In this document: one piece after another, positions 43,030-52,709 of the stretch
Position numbering within the stretch: the first letter of the stretch is position 1
Layout of the letters: each line of letters begins with the position of its first letter
DNA from: Bemisia tabaci
Lineage: Eukaryota; Arthropoda; Insecta; Hemiptera; Aleyrodidae
DNA length: 64,000 bases
Assembly (NCBI RefSeq): GCF_918797505.1
Contig: NC_092802.1
Location: 9,133,480-9,197,479 of the forward strand
Direction: 5' to 3'
Program-made: the position numbers and the translations under genes
The notes under the pieces: generated by a model
Told to the model about the DNA's origin: nothing
The model's input: only the letters and a program-made list of their open reading frames with translations
Databases searched by the model: none

Positions 43030-43765
43030 CGGCGGTGTAAGTCCGCGACCATGTAACTCGGTATGTGACGTTGGGGACGACTCTTCCTGTCATACTTTAT
43101 TTTTCAAATGGAAAACTACTTGATGCACTGAAAAAAATTCTCGGCATTTTTACGAAGGTCCGTTGGTACCTTTACCATCCCACTTTTTTACCAATTATTG
43201 GTAATTTTACCAAGACAGACTAGTTAAGCCTATCTAAAAACCGGTATGTTTACTGTTTTTTCCAGGTAAGAATACCACTTTTATTGGTAATCAATTCCCG
43301 GTAACTTTGCCATTTTATCTCGGTAATTCTACCACAGTCGATAAAAAATATTGGCGTTTTTACCAAGGTCCAGTAAAATTACCGAGAAAGTTCAATAATT
43401 TTACCGAGATTTCTCGGTAAAATTACCAATTCTATAAACGGTATTTTTACCAAGAAAAAACTGGGATCAAATAGAACCCTGAATTCTTGGTAATTTTACC
43501 CTTTTCTTAGTAAATACACACATTTTTTTTTTTCAGTGGGGACTCTTCCTGGCATACTTTATTTTTCAAATGGAAAACTGCTTGACGAGTGTCCTTTGCC
43601 GTTCATCTGCCGTGATTTTTCTTCTCGTACGAAGAAAATCCTACAGGAACTTCAAGATGACGTCGATTTCTACTCTGTTATAAAGATAGAACAGGAGCGG
43701 AGACTTTCAAACACCGCAAACGAGATACGTGGTTGCGCACTGACACCGTCGTTATGCTTTGTTTC
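43030..43765. repeat. Diverged CGTATCTCGG-family repeat, interrupted
   Basis: The parts outside 43126-43538 match the MITE at 48632-48893: TTCCTGTCATACTTTATTTT, ATTTTTCTTCTCGTACGAAG and AACACCGCAAACGAGATACG. A roughly 50-bp stretch (GACTCTTCCTGTCATACTTT and following) is present on both sides of the nested element, more than a normal target duplication. Confidence 0.55.
43126..43538. mobile_element. 413-bp CACTGAAAAAAA element built of GGTAAAATTACC modules, copy 1
   Basis: It begins CACTGAAAAAAATTCTCGG and ends TTTTTTTTTTTCAGTG. The interior is a succession of short palindromic modules of the type GGTAAAATTACC, ACCAATTATTGGT and CTCGGTAATTCTACC. A second copy of exactly the same length lies at 52710-53122 in the opposite orientation. 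No coding capacity. Confidence 0.75.
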
Positions 43766-44454
43766 GCTGAGAAACATTTATTGCTTCAATGACGATTGGT
43801 CGTTGTGACGTATGGGTTGTTCGTTTAGTTTTTATATTGATACTAGGGACCTGTGGCCGCTACGCGGCCTCTAAAACATTTGTAAAATACTACACGTTAA
43901 AAATTATAGTACAACTATGTTCATGTTATTTCAGAGATGATTCGATTCAAAATTGGACTTGTGCACGCCGTGGAAAGCGTATTTAATTTTATTTTTGTAC
44001 CCGAATTTATGTTGTAATGTAGATATCCGGAAACTATTAGATTAACCTGAAAAAAATATGTTAATGTTTCTAAATTCATGTTCCACTAAATTGCTAAGAA
44101 AGGTGTTTCTAAGAATTTAAGCATATTTATTTTCATTTTGACTGCTAGGGGTAATTAAATAATGTAACTAAAATTTGACGGTAAAGAATTTTTTTTTATT
44201 CTTTTTTTGAATTTTCTGTAATCCACTTTGCTAAAATTTTCGTTTGAGGAAATTTGGGTTCTTTTTCAATCCGGCTGTTCTAACTTAAAGTCAATTGGTC
44301 TTGGTCCTCGTAAGAAGATTTTAAGGCGTTGCTTATTCTTAATACTTCATTTGTGTTTGCCTCCGTTATTAAGGAGGTTTGTTCACCCGAAATAATGACA
44401 TTGATATGAGAGTTGAAGAAAGTAGGAGGCGCTGCCGCACTAGGCTTACCGCAC

Positions 44455-44456
<2 letters not shown>

Positions 44457-44491
<35 letters not shown>

Positions 44492-44504
44492 TTTTTTTTT
44501 TTTT
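44457..44504. repeat. Poly-T tract (about 45 bp)
   Basis: An almost uninterrupted T run with a single G. On the minus strand this is a poly-A tail-like run and may mark a retroposed sequence oriented to lower coordinates, but no retroelement body was identified. Confidence 0.75.
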
Positions 44505-44822
44505 GAGTTTTGTGGCTTCTATTCCTTAAACCGTACAGTTCAATGTGGTCGATAGTGATGTGTGTGTGGTCTAAAGTTCCATTGACTACTTCTACTTCTA
44601 GGAGCAATTTGGCGCATTCTCCTGTTCGTACAAAATCTGGAAAGAAAAAAAATGTTTCAGAATACCGAGATAAAACATTGAAGCAACATGCGTACAGTCA
44701 GTAAAGAAGTGCTCCTTACAATCTGACGACAGTGCCTAGCAAGAGCTGAAACTTAGATGGGACCAACCGATCTTCGTGTGCTACTGTACTGAAATGCAGG
44801 TGCATCGCTTTCCTTATTTAAA

Positions 44823-44985
44823 CATGAACAAAGACAATTTTACGCACATGGCCATGGACCCCGAAGCTAGGTACAAACATGAACGAAGACAATTTTACGC
44901 ACATGGCCATGGACCCCGAATCTAGGTACAAACATGAACAAAGACAATTTTACGCACATGGCCATGGACCCCGAATCTAGGTACC
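44823..44985. repeat. 55-bp tandem repeat, three copies
   Basis: Units begin CATGAACAAAGACAATTTTA at 44823, 44878 and 44933 (exact 55-bp period), each with CATGGCCATGGACCCCGAA and ending TAGGTAC. The units differ by one or two bases. It is bounded by ordinary sequence. Confidence 0.9.
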
Positions 44986-45150
44986 CGAAACATCTAAGCG
45001 ATCCAAGATTCGTAATAGTAATTAATTGAAGCTGGTCCGCCCTTGCCGCCAAACAACGTCTTATTTAGGGGTAGTGAGTGGTTCCGTTTGATTCCCGTGG
45101 ATGCTCCTACTATTATAGTCGCCTCCGCCTTAATGACAGGTGAGTAGAAC

Positions 45151-45540
45151 TTAGTTCATCATTACCTTCGACGGCTGCGGGTCTTGCTGCGTGAGTACTC
45201 CTCTTTCCCTCTCTACCGTAGGCGTCCACGTTTTCTTTGTGGCTAAGCTCCTTTGTCCTGTAAGAGCTTCCTTCACCTTTTTCGGTAGCGGTTGGGAGAA
45301 CGTTGCATTGCCAGCATCATCATCCTCCGTTGTTCTCGACGAGAACACTGTCAGCGAAGGGCTTTCCGAGTACGACGGCGTGTCGCTCCTCCTCCGCGGC
45401 GTTGATGCAGACCTAAAGGAAGATATAATATCCGCTACACTTGTAACCACTAATAAGAATCCAGCGATAAATGGTAGCTTTACTTGTATCTGAATTACAT
45501 GGATTGTAGACACCGATCTACGAATTACGTTGATCGTCAT
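45151..45540 (-). CDS. Hypothetical 129-codon frame with one membrane-like segment
   Basis: This minus-strand frame encodes a basic N-terminus, a hydrophobic stretch (LPFIAGFLLVVTSVADII) and a Ser/Arg-rich tail. Its base composition is GC-richer than the surroundings, as in coding DNA. It lies downstream of the gag-like relic on the same strand but does not resemble a retroelement pol or known family. It may be an exon or chance. Confidence 0.28.
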   Translation of the reverse strand: MTINVIRRSVSTIHVIQIQVKLPFIAGFLLVVTSVADIISSFRSASTPRRRSDTPSYSESPSLTVFSSRTTEDDDAGNATFSQPLPKKVKEALTGQRSLATKKTWTPTVERERGVLTQQDPQPSKVMMN

Positions 45541-45941
45541 CTATTTATTCATAGATGGGAGTCTACAAATTTTAATTTACATAATGGGACTGAGATACGC
45601 ATTCTCTATTCTAAATTCTGAAAACTTCATATGTTGTCTACGAAAAGGTTTATGAGGATAAAAAATATCCGCCTCATTTATAGCGGGTGATAGTATCTCA
45701 CTTTCAATAAAACCAGATTATCATCCTGTGGGGTTTTTGCTTCATATACTCGGTCTCCGGTACTGGTTTTCGTCATCGAGTTACTAGACGATGCATGCGT
45801 GGTGAGGAAAGTCGAAATCGGAGTTATTGTATTAACGTGGCGTCTTGGCGGCGTTCTGACATCTCACAGGGAGATGTCAGAGTCAAATTGCAGGTCCTCC
45901 TCTGGGTCACCGAGCCACAACCGCTCCGTATCGACGTCCCA

Positions 45942-46111
45942 GTGAAGGAGGTCATCCAAATCTGGGAACCGGTTTGGAGCGGGGGAGGTTTCCTCTTAGT
46001 GAAGGAGGTCATCCAAATCTGGGAACCGGTTTGGAGCGGGGGAGGTTTCCTCTTAGTGAAGGAGGTCATCCAAATCTGGGAACCGGTTTGGAGCGGGGGA
46101 GGTTTCCTCAG
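45942..46111. repeat. 57-bp tandem repeat, three copies
   Basis: Units start at 45942, 45999 and 46056 (exact 57-bp period): GTGAAGGAGGTCATCCAAAT, then CTGGGAACCGGTTTGGAGC and GGGGGAGGTTTCCTC. On the minus strand each unit reads EETSPAPNRFPDLDDLLH, and two of the junctions are TAA stops, so the expansion probably post-dates loss of coding function. Confidence 0.92.
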
Positions 46112-46599
46112 AAGAAGAGCTGTATCGGGGCAATCCCCTGGCCCTCCCGACAGTCTGTCTAGCTCTCAAGCGGCCCTCGGTATGGCGTGGCGTTTCCTCA
46201 CCTTGAATCGGCTGAGGCAAGGCTATGGAAGTAGAGGCTGCTGTTGCGGTAGTAGAGGGTGCTATTGGGACGGAGGGTGCTATTGAGACAGGGACTGCCG
46301 TTGTCTAGGAAGAGGCCGTTGGTGCGGAAGAGGTCGTTGTGGAGGAAGAGGCCGCTGATGCTGCTGCGTCCATCAAGGCTGCACTGTTAAAAATCGTTGA
46401 TTCCGTCCGACGGAAAATCCGGAGTGAGAATGAACACGGGAGTGCGGTTCAGCGCGTAGGTGCTGAGACGGGCTGCATGTGTAGTCAAAGCACTCCGCAC
46501 CGGAGCTGCAGTACGGCCCGGAGTCACGCGCACCTTCTCTCCCTCGCACTAGCGCTATATACTGTCTCTTCTCCCCTTTAAGCCTACCACTCTCAGAAT

Positions 46600-47050
46600 G
46601 AAAATGAAAAATTTAAAGAGAAAAAAAATAGAAAAAATAATAGAATAGTCGAAATAATAGAATAGTCGAAATTATGGTATAATAGAGACGATAGAAAAGA
46701 AATAAAATAAAGTAAATCAAATATATGATAAAATGAAGTCAAAGACTAAATTGAAGTAAATAATTAGAGGGAGCAAGGAGATGAAGAAAAAAATAAAATA
46801 AAGGAAACAACTAAATGATGTTAAAGAATAGAAGGAATTTTAAGAGTAAAGTGAAGTCCAAAAATTATGATGAAGTATTAAAAGAAATCACAGTAAATAT
46901 AAAACAAAGTAAAGGAATGAGAAGTAAATAATTAAAGAAAAAAAAATGAAGTGCTTGAAAAAATAAAATAGAGTGAAGAAAAAATAGAGACAACAAGGAA
47001 ATAAAACAAAGTAAAACGATAAAATATAGTTAAAAAATATAGTAAAGTAA
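46600..47050. repeat. AAATAAAGTA low-complexity tract
   Basis: About 450 bp composed mostly of A with interspersed T and G (AAATAAAATAAAGTAAA-like strings), no open frame and no clear period. It forms the centre of the CACTGTT-ended element. Confidence 0.75.
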
Positions 47051-47149
47051 ACTACATACACGGACAAATCCAGGTAGATTGAAAATATCTTAGCGGCCCG
47101 TTCAAATCGACGTTAAATACCGTTTTTGCGTCACTATTATGCATCGTTC

Positions 47150-47308
47150 GCTATAGACGCTATTAGTGGCGACGTCATCATAGGGATTCTCCATTATATC
47201 GAATTGGATCCAAACAATAACATTGGCATAACCTCTTTCAATGCTACCAGTGCGAAAAAATCGATATATATCGCTTTTCTGTGACGTTGCACTAATAGCG
47301 TCTATAGC
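47150..47308. mobile_element. 159-bp MITE with 27-28-bp TIRs
   Basis: GCTATAGACGCTATTAGTGG (47150 on) is inverted in TGCACTAATAGCGTCTATAGC (ending 47308), and the arms continue with GACGTCA versus TGACGTT. The centre is AT-rich. It is nested in the 1,284-bp element; no target duplication was resolved. Confidence 0.65.
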
Positions 47309-47376
47309 TCAATCGGTAGGGTCGTCGGTTAGTGTTAGGTAGGTCCCGGGTTCAATGCCCAATGTAGGTAGAGAAT
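47300..47376 (+). ncRNA. tRNA-like pol III promoter (probable SINE head)
   Basis: TAGCTCAATCGG at 47305-47316 matches the A box of tRNA genes except for one base, and GGTTCAATGCC at 47349-47359 matches the B box. Spacing (about 32 bp) is right for a tRNA-derived promoter. A full cloverleaf was not verified, so a SINE head or tRNA relic is likelier than a functional tRNA. The A box overlaps the right end of the MITE at 47150-47308. Confidence 0.45.
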
Positions 47377-48212
47377 TTCTAACCTTCAAAATCGGTTAAA
47401 TCACGTACCAATGGTTTCATTATTTTTATTTTTCATGGTTTCAAAAATTATTTCCACAATTAACCCCTTTCCACCATCCCCTAGCTGCGAACCCCTAAAT
47501 TTGCGGCTCCCGCGAATCCGTCCGGCGTCGGAGTGATTTCTATGCGTACGGCACCCAAAATCCGTCCAGCCGATTCTCCGTCGGAGTGACTCCTCGGTCC
47601 GGCGAAGTGAGGGCCCGTTCTTACTCGCGCTTGTGCTGAGTCTCACTCCGTTTTTTTCAACAGTGTGGTCTGGTTGCCGTAGATGGAGGACCTTGAATAT
47701 CCCCATAGGATGAACATCTTGCGGGAATCCCGCCCGGTCCCTCATGCAGAAGCGTGTTATGCTTTTTTCCGCACTTCGGCGCCGCGCAGCGCTTGGGAGA
47801 ATTGCAAAAACTCAGTGAATGCGCAGAGGGGCAATTCGGACAACGCCCCCGCTGGCGCTGCGCGACCCGGCGCTGAGACGGAGATAGGCGCAATAATGCT
47901 TCACACTGCATTTTTGTGTGTGGTGCGTGCCCTTCCTCCTCAGTAATGACCGGGTTCAAAAGCTGTAGCTCACCGGAATACGGGGAGCGACTCCAACATT
48001 CTCCTCTGGCGGGAGGGTCTTTTGTCCTCGTCTGTCCTGTTTTTGTGGTGTGAGCTGCTCCCGTGTCATCGCAATGATTTGGATTCTACCATAATACAAT
48101 GGTTAAATACTCTCTTTATCAATTATTTTTACGCGAAGTAATTATTAAACCTATTGGAAAACTGATAATAAAATCAAACGTAAAATGTCTTTCTCAAAAT
48201 TGATATGATTAC

Positions 48213-48377
48213 CGAATAAAGGTGGCTCGTCTTCATTAGCGTCATCTTCCGACTCCTTCTCGTTTTCGTCCACATCGTCCTTTACTTCTTTGTTGACCTC
48301 ATCCTTCTCAGCCTCCTTCTTCTGCAAGGCTGCTAATTGGGCCTGCAATTGATCAAACTCTGCACGGGATACGAATC
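48213..48377 (-). CDS. Candidate exon: coiled-coil/acidic segment
   Basis: A 165-bp minus-strand open segment is bounded by an acceptor (GGTTTCAG) and a donor (TTCGGTAATC). It encodes FDQLQAQLAALQKKEAEK, a short heptad-like coiled coil, then a strongly acidic stretch (DDVDENEKESEDDANEDE). The other exons are uncertain; the proline-rich segment at 48900-49203 lies upstream on the same strand. No family recognised. Confidence 0.42.
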
Positions 48378-48631
48378 CTGAAACCATTAATTATCTGTAT
48401 CCTCGGTTCCGATTATAAAGTTAGATAAATGATGCTGGGGATTTGTTCAGCATCTTATGTTCCATATCTTCGTTACATACGTGGCGTATATTGTTTTGTG
48501 GGTAACATGTATGTTTACTGAAAATCATTTTTGGCATATGTTGAAATTACAAAGAATTAGTGTAGGAGTACTTATTCGATAAAATTTTTAAAATTTTTAT
48601 GGGGTGCTACAATCAGGTTGTGAAGGTCGTC

Positions 48632-48893
48632 AATATCGACGGTGAAACTACCAAACCACGTATCTCGGTTTGCGACGTCGCAGACTTCCTGTCATACTTT
48701 ATTTTTTAAATGAAAAACTACTTAACGTCCAGTCTTGAAAATTTCTGTGATTTTTCCTCTTCGTGCGGAGAAAATTCTGTGAAAATTTCAAGGAATGATA
48801 TTGATTTGGTCTACCTCAAAAAAATAAAATGCGAGCGTAGATTTTTAAACACCGCAAACGAGATACGTGGTTTGGTAGTTTCACCGTCGATAT
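48632..48893. mobile_element. 262-bp MITE with about 40-bp TIRs
   Basis: CAATATCGACGGTGAAACTA (48631 on) is inverted in TAGTTTCACCGTCGATATG (ending about 48893). The arms continue through CCAAACCACGTATCTCG versus CGAGATACGTGGTTTGG. The interior shares TTCCTGTCATACTTTATTTT and AACACCGCAAACGAGATACG with the diverged copy at 43030-43765. Confidence 0.8.
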
Positions 48894-48899
48894 GTTCCC

Positions 48900-49203
48900 C
48901 AATCACAACGTCTGCGGACTGCTCCGACATTGGGTCGAGGTTGGCTTGGATTCGGACGTTGGTCCCGATTGCGCTGGCTGGGACCCGGGCGTTGCTCTGG
49001 AAAAGGTCCTAGTCGTTGTTGTAACCTTGGGCTGATGTTGCCCCTGCCCGCGACGATTTGCTCTCGAGAAATCTGAGGCGGCGGCGGAGGCTGACTGGAG
49101 GCAATGGCAATCTGAGGCGGTGGCGGCTGATTTGTGGCAACGGGCGGCGGCGGCGGCACTTTCCGTGAAAATGGAGTCTCCTGCTGCCTTTTCCTAGGGC
49201 ACA
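48900..49203 (-). CDS. Candidate proline-rich exon, truncated by MITE
   Basis: Minus-strand frame beginning at a possible acceptor (AATTTAG) with CPRKRQQETPFSRKV, followed by polyproline blocks (PPPPPQ) and a Gly/Arg/Gln/Pro-rich tail. The frame runs into the MITE that ends near 48893. The first 20 codons are duplicated at about 49876-49928, where the frame then differs. Function unknown; disordered composition. Confidence 0.35.
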
Positions 49204-49706
49204 CTAAATTCTATCAGCCGAGTTCTTTAGGTTGCAAAAGATGACTGCGAGACCGGCATGGAAAAAAAAAAAGAAAAAAAAAAAAATTGACCCACGTTTT
49301 GGCGACAATTTCTCTATAGCTTTTTCGCCCTGTATGTCCGCACTGGACGTACTGGTGTCAGCATTCCTGCGAACAGAAAGTTTTATGTCAAAGCCGATTC
49401 ATACGTTCTCCTTAATAACATGATATTTTGTCATTTACGGACAAGTGTTTCAAAAGGGTTCTTCGAAGCTTGACGCCATGTCCGGCGGGAGGACCGGACC
49501 TTCCGCGTCGAACAAGTCGGGCCTTTCAATTGTCGGGTTGTAATACACGTCCGCGCATCTCATGTTCCAACAACCTTGGGAGAACTAGGTTCCTAAAAAG
49601 TTTAAGGAGAGTTATGTACAAATGAAAATAAAGTTGTACTTTTGTAACTCTCTTTCCTCTTGCGAAATTGTTTACGTCATATCAAAAGAGAGAATAATAA
49701 CTTACT

Positions 49707-49928
49707 GCGGACACAATCCAGCTTGTCTTTTGGTAAGGCCGGTTTCCGAAGACTTGGATTTGCTCGACATGCTTCACCTGTCTTTGAATGCGAGAACTTC
49801 GCGACCAAAAACGGCTGCAGCACTTCACCTGTCTTTGAATGCGTGGCGAGAACTTCGCGACCAAAAACGGCTGCAGCGGCACTTTTCGTGAAAATAGAGT
49901 CTCCTGCTGCCCCTTCCTCGGGCACACT
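49707..49928 (-). CDS. Candidate exon duplicated from the proline-rich exon start
   Basis: The segment starts like the exon at 49203 (CPRKGQQETLFSRKV after the same acceptor context), contains an internal 51-56-bp duplication (GAGAACTTCGCGACCAAAAA at 49792 and 49848) and ends at a strong donor CGCAGTAAGT near 49706. Two frames stay open through it, so the true phase is uncertain. It may be an alternative or decayed exon of the gene at 48.2-49.2 kb. Confidence 0.3.
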
Positions 49929-50469
49929 AAATGTTATCAGCCGAAGTACAGTTGTCGATTTCTGTATCGAATGCGAGGTTTTTTACCTATTACCATTCTG
50001 CATTCATTTCTCAGAATTTTACCGTTTTTTGGTTTCAAATCATTCCTTTGAAATCATGCGTATCGATGTAGCCCGATCATTTGTTTCGTAGGTGCAAAAT
50101 TGAAACCCATGCTGTTCATAGAATAGAACAAAATAGCGGCCCAGGTCAACAACATATTAGATAACCAGATGTCATCCCCTTGATGCACAGTGTAAAGCCC
50201 GATGGGGTGGATAGCATAGTGCTCCGCAACCAACTGTTTTGCAATACGAACATAGCACCAGTTCAGAGCGGTATTCGTCAAATCGGTTGTTTTCGTACCA
50301 GAGAAGTTCTCTTGAGAAGTTTCCAGAGAAGTTTCTCTGAGAGAACAGACCTTGTAGCTACCGTCCTTTTTTGGGGAGGGTTAAACATACGAAATCTGTC
50401 AAGATTTATGACCTAATCGATGCGATACATCGCATGCCAGTTCGACCACATCAGAGAGCTTGACGAAGC

Positions 50470-50890
50470 ACCTTAAGATACTGATCTTAAGGTGATTTCG
50501 CTTGCAACTAGTGCGAACTGCGTACAGTCAACATGCCAATTCAACAGCATGCTAATGAGTAATATGATATCAGCATGAAATCAGTATAATGGTGTGCGTA
50601 GGGCAGGTTTTGAGCAGTATGATATAAATATGATAACAGCATTAAAACAGTATACAAAGAATATGAAAGTAGTATGAGAACAGTATGCTAAGGTATTTGA
50701 ACAATTTGATAACAGTATGATAAAGAAAGAGATCAATGTGATGACAGTAATGGAAACAGTGTAAGCCATCCTCTAAAGGGGGTCTCCTTATCAGTATGAT
50801 TTCATATTGAAAGCAACATGAGATTTAGGAGCCAAAAAGTAACATGACATTTCAACAGTATGAAATCATACTGATAACGTTTTCCAGGGA
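50470..50890. repeat. Degenerate CAGTATGA-rich low-complexity DNA
   Basis: Starting with a small hairpin (CACCTTAAGAT / ATCTTAAGGTG at about 50471-50497), the stretch contains many variants of AACAGTATGATA and CAGCATGAAATCAG with no strict period. Frames through it are shadows of the repeat. Confidence 0.55.
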
Positions 50891-50963
50891 TATTACGTCA
50901 GATTATAATGTAAATTGGTATCTGCATGTATGGAAAGCGAGAAGCGCAGGGAAGGGGTAACTA

Positions 50964-52475
50964 CACTGTTAAAAAAAATTAGCTCAGAGCACGACCTATA
51001 TAAGGAAGTCGCTCGGAAGTCACTCATCGCTCAGGGCCAATTTCCACGGAGTTGAAAATCTCTGACGTAAGTATGGAAATGCTGAGCTAAAGTAACTCAG
51101 GCATAAGGACGGGCTGCGTCGCTGGCGACTGCCCTCCCCTGACCCCTGGCATCCGTCTCATGCCCCGATCCGTTTCCCCCCTCTCCTCCCCTCCCCCTCC
51201 TCCCCTCCCTCTCCTCCCCTCCCTCTCCTCCCCTCCCTCTCCTCCCCTCCCTCTCCTTCCTCCCTCTTCTGCCTTTCCCTTCCACCTGTAACTGCAATGT
51301 ATGTTCTTTTTTTTTTAAAAAGATGTGAAGTTGTACTGCAAATCAAATCATGTTTGAGGAACTTTCGGGCCAATATCCCACAAATTCGGAGCCAAAGTGT
51401 TTTTTGAGTTGCAAACACGCGACGGAAAATCAATATTTGTCATAGCTGAACAGCTGTCTCCAGTAATTTCGAAAACGCTTTTAGACAAAGAAAAGTTTTA
51501 TAGATATTAAGTATTTTGTGAACATAAATTCAGTGTAAGCTTAAAAAATAAATATACACGATAACAGAATTCTAACTTTACTGGACGCCACGCCATACCC
51601 ATATAATCAGGCTTTGATGCCCAAAAGTATCATACGAGCTAAAAAGAATAAATGACAATTTCGTAGAATTATACTGCAAAATTTTATTCAATACACCTGA
51701 GGTTTTTCGGCATACAGTGCCATCTCCAGACGCATAACGAACCTTCACCAAGGAAACTACAGATACTTGACAAGGAAGTACAACTAAAAGCAAATAATCC
51801 ATTAACGGGAGCAACATGATGGTTTTAAATAGGGAATAATCTAAATAAACTACCATGCACATGCAAATCAACAAGCGATAAGGAATGAAGCGATAAAAGA
51901 GAAAGAGATACAATTTTGCAGTATAATGGTACGAAATATGTATTTTTCCTCTTAAACCTAGTTTCATAAAACTGCTGCCCTTACCGGCGTTTTCAAAATT
52001 CCTGGAGGTAGGCTATTCTACTAGGACGAATTTTTATTTTCCGTCGTGTTAGGAACTCAGCGAACACTTTGGTATGGGATCCATTGGGTATTATCCTGGA
52101 AAGCCTTCAAACAAAATTTAATTTGCTGTACACCTTCACGAGTCGCAACTAATCACTGTTCACGCAAAAGCCACTGGCTGGAGACTGACGCCGTCGCAGT
52201 CGTGAATTCCAGAATAAGATTGTAACGGTCAATGCGCGTTGATGATGCGCAGAAAATTATAGCTCTGTTTCTTCTTAAGTATCTTAAATCTGAGTGGAAA
52301 GTATCTCTCCCGAGCATATAGCTGTCTTTCCTGGAGTGACACATGCTACAAGGAGCTTCCCATGCCAGAGCGAGCTATCTAACTCACCGCAAAATTTTGT
52401 CACTCGATGCTCCAGGCAGGATAGCTCCATAATATTTCACTCAGGCCACTCAGGCCAGAATAATTTTTAACAGTG
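50964..52475. mobile_element. 1,512-bp CACTGTTAAAAA-ended element, TA target
   Basis: The ends CACTGTTAAAAAAAATTA and (reverse complement of the right end) CACTGTTAAAAATTATTC are inverted over about 12 bp and flanked by TA (50962-50963 and 52476-52477). The termini match the element at 46382. Inside are GCTC/GAGC-rich subterminal segments and a CCCTCCCTCTCCTC tract (51177-51265). No transposase was recognised; the 129-codon minus frame at 51578-51967 has no recognisable domain. Confidence 0.5.
51177..51265. repeat. CCCTCCCTCTCCT polypyrimidine microsatellite
   Basis: About 85 bp of near-pure C/T on the plus strand with a 15-bp basic unit (CTCCCCTCCCTCTCC). On the minus strand it yields an artificial GEGGE-type protein repeat. 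It could form triplex DNA. Confidence 0.88.
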
Positions 52476-52709
52476 TACTTCCAGCATTTGCTCTGGACAT
52501 CTCCTCTCAGCATATGCTCCTGGCATATTCTGGACTATTAGCAAATGGAGACTACATCGTTTCTCTCCTGAACTATGGAGACTGTTGTTAACCAAATCTC
52601 ATAAAAACTTTTACTCCCGTGTACATGTATGCCCTGAATTCATAAACTATCTAAACAAATGGAAATCTCAATCGAAAGAGGGGGTTTTGTCTCCTCTTTC
52701 CTGACCGTT

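Larger units (their letters stand above)
46382..47665. mobile_element. 1,284-bp CACTGTT-ended element, 2-bp TG/CA TSD
   Basis: The left end is CACTGTTAAAAATCG; the right end, reverse-complemented, is CACTGTTGAAAAAAACGG. Two bases (TG on the plus strand, 46380-46381 and 47666-47667) are repeated at the flanks. It interrupts the BEL gag-like frame, whose phase is preserved across the site, confirming the boundaries. Inside are CGGAGTGAG motifs at both ends, an AT-rich core (46600-47050), a smaller inverted-repeat MITE (47150-47308) and a tRNA-like segment. The termini match the element at 50964. Confidence 0.72.
45866..48040 (-). pseudogene. BEL/Pao gag-like frame split by a TIR element
   Basis: The upstream part (about 48040-47668) contains a zinc-knuckle region, RCPNCPSAHSLSFC followed by CGKKHNTLLH, characteristic of the gag of insect BEL/Pao LTR retrotransposons. 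The frame is broken at 47665 by the 1,284-bp TIR element. Beyond that element, 46379 down to about 45866 continues in the same phase if the insertion and one 2-bp target copy are disregarded, with Ala/Ser/Thr-rich composition and then an acidic FPDLDDLLH motif in a 57-bp array. There are in-frame stops (a TAG near 46303, TAA at the repeat junctions), so it is dead. No protease, reverse transcriptase or LTR was seen. Confidence 0.55.

Noticed and set aside
47300..47376. Functional tRNA gene
   Set aside because: A and B boxes are present, but the A box has a mismatch and the acceptor stem could not be paired convincingly, so a SINE head is preferred.
51097..51433. Gly/Glu-repeat protein frames
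   Set aside because: They are translations of a polypyrimidine microsatellite, not a gene.
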